A stretch of 10,947 nucleotides of DNA from an uncultured Prevotella sp. (GCA_937892695.1 CALBJK010000137.1:1-10947); one strand, 5' to 3'. Positions 1 to 7,257 are shown, counted from the first letter of the stretch. Made by a program: numbers and translations. The notes: generated from the letters alone by a model not told the origin.

Positions 1-173
1 GTGATACGGCGGGGAAGAATCTTACCTTGTTCGTTCAAGAATTTCTTGAGGAACTCGGGGTCTTTATAATCGATGTATTTGATACCGCTCTTCTTGAAAC
101 GGCAATACTTCTTCTTCCTTGTATCCACTGAAGGTGGAGTCAAATAGCGAATTTCGGATTCTACTGCTGCCAT
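1..173 (-). CDS. rpsR: 30S ribosomal protein S18 (partial, C-terminus beyond window)
   Basis: This is the N-terminal 57 codons of ribosomal protein S18, a small-subunit protein that pairs with S6 on the platform of the 30S particle and contacts 16S rRNA. Reading from the ATG at 173, the protein starts MAAVESEIRYLTPPSVDT and continues through RKKKYCRFKKSGIKYIDYKD. That is the usual S18 pattern of a basic stretch, a YCRF-type segment, then a Y(I/V)DYKD segment. The gene runs off the left edge of the window, so its stop is not seen. It begins two bases after the rpsF stop codon, so the two genes are almost certainly co-transcribed and translationally coupled. In this phylum rplI normally follows next, but it lies outside the window. 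Confidence 0.95.
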   Translation of the reverse strand, partial: MAAVESEIRYLTPPSVDTRKKKYCRFKKSGIKYIDYKDPEFLKKFLNEQGKILPRRI

Positions 174-175
174 GA

Positions 176-457
176 TTAAGCCTCCTCTTTTTTAGCAAAT
201 TTATTACGTCTCTTCTCGGCGTATTGCGCTGCATATTTGTCGAGTTTGACAGTAATGTTACGGATTACTTTCTCGTCACGGTGGAATCCCGTTTCGAGGA
301 TTTTCACGATTGTAGGCTCAGCCTTGAATTCCAACAAGCAATAAAAGCCTGTAGACTTCTTTTGGATAGCATAAGCCATTTTTTTGAGTCCCCAGGTCTC
401 CTCGTTCAGAATCTCAGCACCATTATCGGTGAGCAGTTTCTTGAATTTAGCGACCAT
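176..457 (-). CDS. rpsF: 30S ribosomal protein S6, main part in a displaced reading frame
   Basis: This open frame of 93 residues covers S6 from the first helix to the C-terminus. It has the recognisable S6 core WGLKKMAYAIQKKSTGFY, then FKAEPTIVKILETGFHRDEKVIR and a Lys/Arg/Glu-rich tail. S6 binds S18 on the 30S platform. The Met at 457 is not a normal S6 start. The true N-terminus (MNQYETVFILTPVLSD) is encoded just upstream from the ATG at 503, but in another frame (46 bases offset). Without it the protein lacks the first beta strand of the S6 fold. Joining the frames needs a +1 shift at about 455 and would still leave roughly six family residues missing, which fits a 17-base deletion. Translation from 457 might occur by reinitiation, because the upstream fragment stops at 447, just past this ATG. 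Whether this is a real mutation or a sequence error cannot be decided here. Confidence 0.85.
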   Translation of the reverse strand: MVAKFKKLLTDNGAEILNEETWGLKKMAYAIQKKSTGFYCLLEFKAEPTIVKILETGFHRDEKVIRNITVKLDKYAAQYAEKRRNKFAKKEEA

Positions 458-503
458 CAGACAAAACGGGAGTCAAAATGAAAACGGTTTCGTATTGATT
501 CAT
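447..503 (-). pseudogene. rpsF: Detached N-terminal fragment of S6 (frame break in rpsF)
   Basis: From the ATG at 503 the sequence reads MNQYETVFILTPVLSDGR and then a TAA stop (449-447). The first sixteen residues are a textbook S6 N-terminus of the Bacteroidales type and form beta strand 1. The natural continuation into helix 1 is absent. After the Ser-Asp codons, one G is left before the Val-Ala-Lys-Phe-Lys codons of the downstream frame. Family members have about six residues here (of the VQMKEA type), so about 17 bases appear to be missing around 455-458. The fragment's stop lies eight bases beyond the ATG at 457 of the main S6 frame. This is the arrangement expected if ribosomes reinitiate. 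The frame break itself is certain from the sequence; its cause is inferred. Confidence 0.8.
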
Positions 504-547
504 ACTACGTTAATTATTAATTAAATGTACTTTTGTAAAATGTGATA

Positions 548-555
548 CAAAGGTA
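548..555 (-). promoter_or_regulatory. Probable promoter (-7 element) of the rpsF-rpsR operon
   Basis: On the minus strand these bases read TACCTTTG, a perfect match to the Bacteroidetes -7 consensus TAnnTTTG recognised by the main sigma factor. Transcription would start near 541, giving a leader of about 38 bases before the rpsF ATG at 503. No good -33 TTTG is present at the usual distance of about 20 bases (the minus strand there reads ATGT or TGTA). The call therefore rests on the -7 match and the position alone. Confidence 0.5.
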
Positions 556-740
556 ATAATAAAATTGTGAACGATACATCTACCATTTGCCAAGCACAAG
601 ATATTTAACAAAATTTACACTACAGTTACAAGGTTTACTATTTCATCTGACTTCAAATCCAAATTAACAGGGCGTCTGGATTTTTCTGGTATGCAGTGCC
701 TAAACCTATGTCGAGAACGACTTCACTATAAGTGGGTTCT
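556..740. other. Intergenic stretch between rpsF promoter and nqr terminator, nothing recognised
   Basis: Together with the flanking promoter and terminator this makes up the 337-base gap from 504 to 840. No open frame with coding character was found on either strand. A weak 7-bp inverted repeat (655-661 with 677-683, 15-base loop) lies in the middle and is not strong enough to call a terminator. Confidence 0.5.
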
Positions 741-787
741 AAAAAATATTGGCGAAATGATGATTGCTTACATCATTTCGCCAATAT
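741..787 (-). terminator. Rho-independent terminator of the nqr operon
   Basis: Positions 746-762 and 771-787 form a perfect 17-bp inverted repeat with an eight-base loop (763-770). On the minus strand, the direction of nqrF, the stem is followed at once by a run of T residues (the A run at 741-745). The hairpin lies about 54 bases after the nqrF stop at 841. The stem is followed by no T tract on the plus strand, so it should work mainly for the leftward nqr transcript and insulate the rpsF promoter region from it. Confidence 0.9.
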
Positions 788-840
788 GCTATTTACGGAC
801 AACAATACTCGGTTAAGCTTGTCTGTAAAAATCGATTTTC

Positions 841-2112
841 CTATCCGCCAAAATTGTCATATTTGATTGACTCCGGTTCAACACCAAGACTATCAAGCAT
901 ACTGATAACAGCTTTACTCATCGGGCCTGGACCGCACATGTAATACTCTATGTCCTCAGGCGCGTCATGATCCTTCAGATAAGTGTTATACATCACTTGA
1001 TGAACAAATCCTGCCGTATACTTCACTCCTGATGCATCGGCTTCGGGATCGGGACGATCCAACGCAAGATGGAAGTGGAAGTTGGGATATTCTTTTTCAA
1101 GTTCAAGAAAATCGTTCAGATAGAATACCTCGCTCAGCGAACGTGCACCATAAAAATAATGCATTTCACGGTCACGGGTATGCAATGTCTTTGTCATGTA
1201 CATTATCTGAGCACGCAAAGGAGCCATACCTGCACCTCCGCCGACCCATATCATCTCTTTCTTAGAGTTGAAAACAGGATGGAAGTCGCCGTAAGGACCA
1301 CTCATTATAACCTTGTCACCCGGCTTACGGCTAAAGATATAAGACGAGGCGATACCTGCCGGAACATCCTGGAACCCAACTTGTGGACGCGGCTTGAACG
1401 GCGGGGTTGCGATACGCACGGTGAGCATGATACGGTCGCCCTCTTCCGGATAGTTAGCCATAGAATAAGCGCGGATTGTCGGCGACGGGTTGTGCGCCTT
1501 TACAGAGAAGATATTGAATTTCTTCCAGACAGGCAAGTATTTCTCACCAATGTCGACCTTATCAAAATCCTTGTCATAGTCAATAGTGTCGTATGCAGGA
1601 ATCTTTATCTGGGCGTATGAACCTGGAATGAAGTCCATGTGTTCGCCTGGAGGAAGAGCCACGATAAATTCTTTTATAAATGAAGCGACATTCTTGTTGC
1701 TTATCACAGTACACTCCCATTCCTTAACACCAAGTACTGAGGAAGGAACAGCAATTTTAAGATTTCCCTTAACCTTGCACTGACAGCCTAGCCGCCAGTG
1801 GTCTTTTATCTGTTTGCGCGTAAAATGCGGACGCTCTGAGTCTAGAATCTCCCCGCCTCCTTCAAGCACCTGAACTTTACACTGTCCGCAACTGGCTTTT
1901 CCACCACATGCAGACGGAAGATAAATGCCATTATCTGTCAGTGTTGTCATCAGGCTGCCTCCTTGAGGAACTGACAGCTGTTTGTCACCATTTACTGTTA
2001 TTATGACATTACCTGAAGGGGAAAGATAATGTTTTGCTATCAGCAGAACAATCACCAAAAGGAGGATAGTCACGAGAAATACCCCTATACTTGCAATAAT
2101 AAATTCTCCCAT
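841..2112 (-). CDS. nqrF: Na+-translocating NADH:quinone reductase subunit F
   Basis: NqrF is the electron-entry subunit of Na+-NQR. It oxidises NADH on its FAD and passes electrons through a [2Fe-2S] centre to the rest of the complex. Domains in order are: one N-terminal membrane helix (about residues 4-27); a plant-type ferredoxin domain with Cys69, Cys75, Cys78 and Cys110 (spacing Cx5Cx2C, then a distant Cys); a FAD-binding barrel with RAYS at 214-217; and an NAD-binding domain with GGGAGMAPLR at 291-300 and the MCGPGPM segment around 393. The C-terminus is DNFGG, close to the usual end of the family. All expected ligands are present and 423 residues is close to the usual length. It is the last gene of the operon, 18 bases after nqrE, and is followed by a strong terminator. 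Confidence 0.97.
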   Translation of the reverse strand: MGEFIIASIGVFLVTILLLVIVLLIAKHYLSPSGNVIITVNGDKQLSVPQGGSLMTTLTDNGIYLPSACGGKASCGQCKVQVLEGGGEILDSERPHFTRKQIKDHWRLGCQCKVKGNLKIAVPSSVLGVKEWECTVISNKNVASFIKEFIVALPPGEHMDFIPGSYAQIKIPAYDTIDYDKDFDKVDIGEKYLPVWKKFNIFSVKAHNPSPTIRAYSMANYPEEGDRIMLTVRIATPPFKPRPQVGFQDVPAGIASSYIFSRKPGDKVIMSGPYGDFHPVFNSKKEMIWVGGGAGMAPLRAQIMYMTKTLHTRDREMHYFYGARSLSEVFYLNDFLELEKEYPNFHFHLALDRPDPEADASGVKYTAGFVHQVMYNTYLKDHDAPEDIEYYMCGPGPMSKAVISMLDSLGVEPESIKYDNFGG

Positions 2113-2130
2113 AATAAAATATTCACATCG

Positions 2131-2757
2131 TTAAAAACTCAGCCCTGAGAAGCACATCATTGCCATCGACATAAGACCGACAATAATAAAGGTAATTCCC
2201 AGCCCTTGTAAGGGTTTTGGCACATCACTGTATTCCAATTTTTCACGGATTGCCCCCATAGCGACAATAGCCAATGTCCATCCTAAACCGCTACCTACAG
2301 CATAAGCTATCGCATCCCAGATGCTACCGATATACTGTGTATTTGAATGATCCAAGTTTATGCGCTGCTGCATGAACAGCGACGCTCCCATGATTGCACA
2401 GTTTACGGCGATAAGCGGCAGGAAAATTCCAAGTGCAGAGTAGAGTGAAGGAGAATATCGCTCCACTATCATTTCTACAAGTTGGGTTATACCTGCTATG
2501 ACTGCAATGAAAAGGATGAAGCTAAGATAAGAAAGATCTACGCCTTTGATAAGACAGTCTGGCCCCAGCACTTTGGTTTGCAACAAATAGTCTACTGGTA
2601 CAGTCACAAAAAGCACAAACGTCACAGCCAGTCCAAGACCTAACGAAGTCTTCACATTCTTTGAGACAGCCAGAAATGAGCACATTCCCAAAAAGAATGC
2701 GAACACCATGTTGTCCACAAAGATAGACCTGAAAAACAGACTTATTACATGTTCCAT
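2131..2757 (-). CDS. nqrE: Na+-translocating NADH:quinone reductase subunit E
   Basis: This is a 208-residue, very hydrophobic integral membrane subunit with about six transmembrane helices, homologous to NqrD and to RnfA. NqrD and NqrE form an inverted-topology pair that holds an intramembrane iron-sulfur site. The expected half-membrane cysteines are visible here: Cys26 in GMCSFLA and Cys120 in VNCAIMG. The N-terminus MEHVISLFFRSIFVDNMVFA is typical of the family and fixes the start. The gene begins 12 bases after the nqrD stop and ends 18 bases before nqrF. NqrE and RnfA are close relatives, so the assignment to NQR rather than RNF rests on the neighbouring nqrA, nqrB and nqrF. Confidence 0.96.
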   Translation of the reverse strand: MEHVISLFFRSIFVDNMVFAFFLGMCSFLAVSKNVKTSLGLGLAVTFVLFVTVPVDYLLQTKVLGPDCLIKGVDLSYLSFILFIAVIAGITQLVEMIVERYSPSLYSALGIFLPLIAVNCAIMGASLFMQQRINLDHSNTQYIGSIWDAIAYAVGSGLGWTLAIVAMGAIREKLEYSDVPKPLQGLGITFIIVGLMSMAMMCFSGLSF

Positions 2758-2769
2758 TGTTGAAATTCT

Positions 2770-3408
2770 TTATTTTTCCTTTAAAAAATATGCACGATGA
2801 ACCCAGATTACACATCCCAGCAATATAAGAGCCATTGCAGGCATTGTCATCATGCCGTTATTCAAGTATCCGGCTTCATAAACTCCATTCGGAATCACCT
2901 GCCAACCAAGTATAGAACCTCGTCCAAGCAATTCTCTCACAGCCCCCACGAGCACAAGAATATAAGCGTAGCCCAAACCATTGCCGAGGCCATCGAGGAA
3001 GCTGGACCAAGGTTTGTTCGTCATGGCAAACGCTTCAAGACGTCCCATAAGAATACAGTTGGTGATGATTAATCCCACATAGACTGAAAGCTGCACACTA
3101 ACATCATAAACGAAAGCTTTAAGTATCTGGCTTACTATGGTCACAAGAGCTGCAACGACAACAAGCTGCACGATTATACGTATGCGATTTGGTATGGTTT
3201 TGCGAATGATTGAGATTATAACATTGGAAAATGCAGTTATCACTGTAACGGCAAGTCCCATGACTATGGCCGGTTTAAGTTGAGACGTAACCGCCAGAGC
3301 CGAACATATACCTAAAACCTGTACAAGAATCGGATTGTCAAGGTTAAGAGGATTAGTGAAGACATGCTTATTATCCTTTGAAAACAGTTTGCTCATATTT
3401 TTATTCAT
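2770..3408 (-). CDS. nqrD: Na+-translocating NADH:quinone reductase subunit D
   Basis: This is a 212-residue integral membrane subunit, the partner of NqrE in the Na+-NQR complex. It has about six hydrophobic helices. The conserved cysteines expected to bind the intramembrane metal centre are Cys35 (GICSALAVT) and Cys118 (TNCILMGR). The segment NPILVQVLGICSALAVT is a family signature. The start at 3408 overlaps the nqrC stop in an ATGA arrangement, implying translational coupling. A second Met four codons later (3396) could also be used. The roughly ten extra residues at the N-terminus (MNKNMSKLFSKDNKHVF) are polar and cytoplasmic. Length and gene order are normal. Confidence 0.96.
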   Translation of the reverse strand: MNKNMSKLFSKDNKHVFTNPLNLDNPILVQVLGICSALAVTSQLKPAIVMGLAVTVITAFSNVIISIIRKTIPNRIRIIVQLVVVAALVTIVSQILKAFVYDVSVQLSVYVGLIITNCILMGRLEAFAMTNKPWSSFLDGLGNGLGYAYILVLVGAVRELLGRGSILGWQVIPNGVYEAGYLNNGMMTMPAMALILLGCVIWVHRAYFLKEK

Positions 3409-4139
3409 TTTGTTTTAAGAAACTTCATATATTTACCTAGGCATGTTCCAAGCATATCGCTCACACCGTCAGACGTAAGCGTAGCTCCAGTTACAGCATC
3501 GCATTGAGTCTGTGGGTCGGTCACATCACTCTTCTTTTTAACAGACAATGCAATGCCGGCCTGTCCGGCAACAAAGAGTTTCTTACCTTCAAACTGCTGC
3601 TGCCATTTACGATTATCCTTTATTTCGGCACCAAGTCCGGCAGTTTCACTTTCATGGTTGAAGTAAGCTCCGTACACAGTCTTTTTGTCGTCATTGATGG
3701 CTATGTAACCGCTTATCGGTCCCCAAAGTCCCATTCCATAAACAGGAATCACATATTTTGTCTTACCACCCACTTTGCAGACATATAGAGCCAGACGTCC
3801 GGCCTTAAAGTCACTGCTGTTAAGCTTGAAACCATTCTTCTCACCTCCTTTTGTTCCTTTTTCTGTCACATTGCCATTTTCATCCAACACATTGTCGGCA
3901 ACTACTACCTTGCTATACTTTTCGGACGAGGCGGCATCGCTGAGATCTCTTATGTTAAGTGATGCCAGAATCTGTTTCTTTTTGTCCAACGCCACATTTG
4001 CATTTTGCATCGGCTTTAGAGCCAGGAAGACAAAAGCCAGCAAAAAAGCAACAACCACTACAATAGTGGCCGCGTAGCATATCGTATATGTACTAGAATT
4101 GGTGTTTAAACCTTTTTTCTTTTCAGTTTCCATAATCAT
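3405..4139 (-). CDS. nqrC: Na+-translocating NADH:quinone reductase subunit C (covalent FMN)
   Basis: NqrC is a membrane-anchored subunit with an extracytoplasmic FMN-binding domain. FMN is attached covalently to a threonine through a phosphoester bond. One transmembrane helix lies at about residues 20-42. The flavinylation motif is DAVTGATLT at 214-222, which matches the Dxx(S/T)GAxxT pattern and predicts Thr222 as the carrier. The domain also has the segment YGMGLWGPISGYIAI typical of NqrC. The start used (4139) directly abuts the nqrB stop codon at 4140; a second ATG at 4133 gives a protein two residues shorter and is equally possible. The stop overlaps the nqrD start by four bases. The flavin transferase ApbE that loads FMN is not encoded in this window. 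Confidence 0.95.
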   Translation of the reverse strand: MIMETEKKKGLNTNSSTYTICYAATIVVVVAFLLAFVFLALKPMQNANVALDKKKQILASLNIRDLSDAASSEKYSKVVVADNVLDENGNVTEKGTKGGEKNGFKLNSSDFKAGRLALYVCKVGGKTKYVIPVYGMGLWGPISGYIAINDDKKTVYGAYFNHESETAGLGAEIKDNRKWQQQFEGKKLFVAGQAGIALSVKKKSDVTDPQTQCDAVTGATLTSDGVSDMLGTCLGKYMKFLKTK

Positions 4140-5303
4140 TTATTTGTTTGCGTTCAGACGTTTCAATCGTTTCGAAATATTCTTCTGCACCACACAATAG
4201 TCAATCAACGGAGCAAACATATTCATAAATAATATGGCCAGCATCATTCCTTCCGGATAACCGGGATTCATCACACGTATGACAACAGCCATCACGCCTA
4301 TCAGAAGACCGTAAACGTATTGTCCGGATTCGGTGCGGGCACTCGTAACCGGATCGGTGGCCATAAATACGGCTCCGAAACAGAAGCCTCCGAGTACCAA
4401 ATGTTCATACCAAGGTATAGGAGTCATATCGAGAGAAGAGAAAAGGGCAGCCATCAATCCGCCGCCGACGAAAACGCTGAGCATAGTTCTCCAGCTGGCA
4501 ATGCCTGTTAAGAGCAACAAAGCAGCACCCAAAGCTATAGCGATGACGCTGGTTTCTCCAATGCTGCCGGGTATGAATCCTAAAATCATGTCACACAAAC
4601 TGTAAGGCATACCAGTATTCTGCGCGATTTCACCAAGAGGAGTGGCACATGTGAAGGCATCAGGCAGATTATTGCCAAAGCCGAAAATACTGTCCTTGGC
4701 CACCCATACGGAATCTCCGCTCATTTTCGTCGGATATGAGAAGAACAGGAACGCTCTTGCCGCAAGTGCAACATTGAAGATGTTCATGCCTGTTCCGCCG
4801 AATATTTCCTTAACAAATATAACAGAAAATGCCACAGCTAAGGCGAGCATCCACAACGGACAATTGACAGGAATGATAAGTGGTATCAGTATTCCCGACA
4901 CCAAATAGCCCTCCTGTATTTCTTCACCCTTCCATTGTGCCCAGGCAAACTCTATGCCCAAACCGACAATGTAAGAAACAAGAATCTTAGGCAATACGAC
5001 AAAAAAACCGTAAAAGAAGACAGATAAAAAGCTTGCCGTCCCAATCATACCCGCTGCTTTATAATTCTGGAAGCCAACGTTGTACATTCCGAACAACAAT
5101 GTCGGGATAAGAGCAATGACCACAATGCTCATTATACGTTTCGAGTCGATTGGATCGTGTATACTACTACCATTCCTTGACGTAGTGTTAGGAACAAAAA
5201 GAAAAGTTTCCATTCCTTCAAATACGCTCTTGAAAGGATGCAATTTGCCGCCTTCCTCAAAGTTTGGCTTTATCTTATCAAGATATTTTCTTAGTGTATT
5301 CAT
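4140..5303 (-). CDS. nqrB: Na+-translocating NADH:quinone reductase subunit B (covalent FMN)
   Basis: NqrB is the large integral membrane subunit that carries a covalent FMN and a riboflavin and contributes to the Na+ channel and quinone site. It has 387 residues with about ten hydrophobic helices. Family signatures include GMYNVGFQ (72-79), KEIFGGTGMNIFNVALAARA (165-184), SGDSVW (195-200), GSIGETS and MATDPVTSA (314-322), and the C-terminal NPGYPEGMMLAILFMN. The predicted flavinylated threonine is Thr221 in DAFTCATPLG (215-224). This site has Cys219 where the Vibrio proteins have Gly (DGYSGAT), although the Thr itself is kept. The gene starts 11 bases after the nqrA stop and abuts nqrC. Confidence 0.97.
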   Translation of the reverse strand: MNTLRKYLDKIKPNFEEGGKLHPFKSVFEGMETFLFVPNTTSRNGSSIHDPIDSKRIMSIVVIALIPTLLFGMYNVGFQNYKAAGMIGTASFLSVFFYGFFVVLPKILVSYIVGLGIEFAWAQWKGEEIQEGYLVSGILIPLIIPVNCPLWMLALAVAFSVIFVKEIFGGTGMNIFNVALAARAFLFFSYPTKMSGDSVWVAKDSIFGFGNNLPDAFTCATPLGEIAQNTGMPYSLCDMILGFIPGSIGETSVIAIALGAALLLLTGIASWRTMLSVFVGGGLMAALFSSLDMTPIPWYEHLVLGGFCFGAVFMATDPVTSARTESGQYVYGLLIGVMAVVIRVMNPGYPEGMMLAILFMNMFAPLIDYCVVQKNISKRLKRLNANK

Positions 5304-5314
5304 ATTAGTTTGAT

Positions 5315-6670
5315 TTATGCGTTTTCCCTTCTAAGCATATCGAGACTCTTTCTCACGATGCTCTGTAGTTCCAGCTTTGAAGAATCGACAAATTCGGCAA
5401 GAGCGAAATCTTCAGGCGAAACTTCATACGCTCCGAGAGCCTCCATCTTGTCTATGTCTCCTGCAATCATAGCCTTGATCAAGAATTCGCCATAAATGTC
5501 CATTGGCAAAACTTTGTCGTATTCGCCACTCATAATGATGTGACGTTCCCCACCCTTTACTCGGGCATCTATAACGTATTCTTTCTTTTTGCCCATCAAC
5601 CACGAGAAATAGCTGTGGCTGACAGAGAAATCTTGTGTTCTAGGCATAATCCATCCTAACAATTCATTTCTGTCATCACCTTCAGGTATGACAGTGATCT
5701 CAGAAGTATGGGCACCGAGGAAATCGTCAAGTGTACACTTACGTCCTGTAAGTGGATTTCCGTTAATAATCCGTATGTCATAGTCAGCTTCCTTAATTCG
5801 TCCATCCACAAAAGAGTTCAATTCCTGTCCTACCAGAACATCAAAGTATTGAGGATTGTCTATCTCGCTACCTGCAACAGCAACCAGCCTATGCAAATCT
5901 ACACGGCCAGTTTCAAAAAGTCGTCCAAAGAAAATTACAGCTGAAGGATCGACAGTCCAAACAACTTCGCCTTTATTTACAGGCAATATGTTATTAATAT
6001 GCACACCTACATTTCCAGCAGGACAAGGACCGTCGAAAATATTAACCTCGACATTGCGGGCATTCAACAAAGCATCGGAAGTCTGGTTAATACCAATACC
6101 AAGATAGGTTTTTGCTATGCGCGACAAAGCCGTCAAGCCGATTTGGAAGGCAGACTCGTAACCTTCGAGTTCATACTCAAAATCAGCTGCCAGCGGCATA
6201 TCTCTCAATGCACTTACAAAAATTGCCTTCGGCTTCGTGTCAGGAACTGTTGACACTGCGTATGGCAATTGGTTAATATAACCGAACAGCCCTGCTTCGA
6301 GCAGAAGTTTCTTGACTGAATCACCATCAGCCTTTTCAACATCGATTTTTCCAAAATTGGAAAACTGCTGAGTTCCGTCGGCCTTCACCTTTACGCATAG
6401 AAGCTTACGTCTGTCTCCACGAACTACGTCAGTAACCATTCCGCTGACAGGAGAAGCAAACCTCACCTCTGGACATTCTTTGTTGACAAATAAGGCATCC
6501 CCTACCTTCACCGTATCACCAACATGTACAACGACTTTAGGTTTCAGACCGACAAAATCGTCTGGCATGAGGGCATATTCACCATCAACAGGCACAGACT
6601 GCCGTTTTTTTTCGGCCTTGCCCTTTAGATTGATGCGCAACCCCTTTCGCAACTTTATTACATTTGTCAT
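5315..6670 (-). CDS. nqrA: Na+-translocating NADH:quinone reductase subunit A
   Basis: NqrA is the cytoplasmic-side peripheral subunit of Na+-NQR and has been linked to quinone binding. The protein of 451 residues opens with MTNVIKLRKGLRINLKGKA. It continues with a biotinyl-lipoyl-like barrel (about residues 30-95, containing HVGDTVKVGDALF and ASPVSGMVTDVVRGDRR), then the central domain with TALSRIAKTYLGIGINQTSD and the FDGPCPAGNVGVHI segment, and a C-terminal SLBB-like part. The frame stays open upstream to a TTG at 6754, but those 28 codons look non-homologous. The ATG at 6670 gives the normal family N-terminus and was chosen. It is the first gene of the nqrABCDEF operon. The 11-base gap to nqrB and the overlaps further down indicate one transcript. 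Confidence 0.97.
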   Translation of the reverse strand: MTNVIKLRKGLRINLKGKAEKKRQSVPVDGEYALMPDDFVGLKPKVVVHVGDTVKVGDALFVNKECPEVRFASPVSGMVTDVVRGDRRKLLCVKVKADGTQQFSNFGKIDVEKADGDSVKKLLLEAGLFGYINQLPYAVSTVPDTKPKAIFVSALRDMPLAADFEYELEGYESAFQIGLTALSRIAKTYLGIGINQTSDALLNARNVEVNIFDGPCPAGNVGVHINNILPVNKGEVVWTVDPSAVIFFGRLFETGRVDLHRLVAVAGSEIDNPQYFDVLVGQELNSFVDGRIKEADYDIRIINGNPLTGRKCTLDDFLGAHTSEITVIPEGDDRNELLGWIMPRTQDFSVSHSYFSWLMGKKKEYVIDARVKGGERHIIMSGEYDKVLPMDIYGEFLIKAMIAGDIDKMEALGAYEVSPEDFALAEFVDSSKLELQSIVRKSLDMLRRENA

Positions 6671-6884
6671 ATTTAAATTTGTATGATTGTTTTCCACCTT
6701 ATTCCATCTTTTGTTTTGACATTCCAAGAAATGCCAAAATGATATTTGTTTCAAAAATCTTACATTCGATTTGCATAAATTATCGTCTGAATTAAATTCT
6801 CTCGAAATTTAAGATTTATTATCAGGAACTGTCAATACCCAAGCTGTGTTTTAAGAAACAACAATACCAGCATAAAAACAGTTG

Positions 6885-6916
6885 CAAAATTAATAAAAAC
6901 AAATGAAATAGACGAA
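6885..6916 (-). promoter_or_regulatory. Candidate promoter of the nqr operon
   Basis: On the minus strand 6892-6885 reads TAATTTTG, a perfect Bacteroidetes -7 element (TAnnTTTG). Twenty bases upstream, 6916-6913 reads TTCG, one mismatch from the -33 TTTG. Transcription would begin near 6878 and give a leader of about 208 bases before the nqrA ATG at 6670. No closer perfect -7 match was found between 6671 and 6880. The leader contains no structure I could recognise. Confidence 0.45.
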
Positions 6917-6933
6917 TAAGTAATTTTAAACTT

Positions 6934-7095
6934 TTACGAAATAGAATGACGTGGGTGCAGGAACATTGTATATGAGTTTCGTTTGATAACGTCTCCTGAA
7001 TTAAAATCGGTAATCATACGTCGCATTATCACAGGGAATGGCGCATGAAAATCTGCCAAAGAAATAAATTCCACGGCACTTTCATCAATACTCCG
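6934..7095 (-). other. Short open frame, possible gene remnant, unrecognised
   Basis: Directly after an in-frame stop at 7098-7096, the minus strand is open for 53 codons to a TAA at 6936-6934. The peptide includes ESAVEFISLADFHAPFPVIM and, later, DVIKRNSYTMFLHPRHSIS at its end. There is no ATG at the front; the first start-like codon is a GTG, and the first ATGs fall near the middle. It has a fairly protein-like composition but matches no family I know, and it sits upstream of the candidate nqr promoter. It could be the tail of a decayed gene or a chance open frame in AT-rich DNA. Confidence 0.2.
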
Positions 7096-7257
7096 TTAAA
7101 ATTTAAGCTGCCTCAGCCGCAAATCCAAATAGGCTAAAGATTGTATCAGTATTAGACTGGGGAAAAGATAGGTATTTAATTTTTGATAAAACAAGCTAAT
7201 TAACGTACCTTATAGAGCCTTTTCTATTAAAAAGGAATGTTTGTGCCTTTTTTTTCG
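7096..7257. other. Intergenic stretch with small inverted repeats
   Basis: No gene was recognised in this part of the gap between nqrA and the next gene. It holds a GC-richer patch at 7105-7124 (AAGCTGCCTCAGCCGCAAAT) with a 4-bp hairpin, GCTG-CCT-CAGC. It also holds two hairpins that cannot form together: CCTTTT (7218-7223) with AAAAGG (7230-7235), or AAAAAGG (7229-7235) with CCTTTTT (7246-7252), the latter followed by further T residues to 7255. The second resembles a weak plus-strand terminator placed just before the promoter of the next gene. Confidence 0.35.

Noticed and set aside
655..683. Inverted repeat AAATCCA/TGGATTT followed by T residues on the plus strand.
   Set aside because: The stem is only 7 bp and AT-rich with a 15-base loop, and no plus-strand gene precedes it.
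1069..1620. Long plus-strand open frame of 183 codons opposite nqrF.
   Set aside because: It is a shadow of the well-supported nqrF gene, with no family resemblance or start signals.
841..6670. Possible RNF (rnfABCDEG) complex, suggested by the NqrD/NqrE-type membrane subunits and a flavin-binding subunit.
   Set aside because: The order A-B-C-D-E-F, a true NqrA and NqrB, and a NqrF with ferredoxin, FAD and NAD domains identify Na+-NQR. There is no RnfB or RnfC ferredoxin subunit.
6671..6754. N-terminal extension of nqrA from an in-frame TTG at 6754.
   Set aside because: The 28 added residues are not like NqrA, the start codon is poor, and the ATG at 6670 gives the family N-terminus.
7029..7085. 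18-codon minus-strand ORF (MKVPWNLFLWQIFMRHSL) with a GGAG-like site, as a leader peptide for nqr.
   Set aside because: It lies upstream of the best nqr promoter, overlaps another open frame, and Shine-Dalgarno sites are a weak indicator in this phylum.
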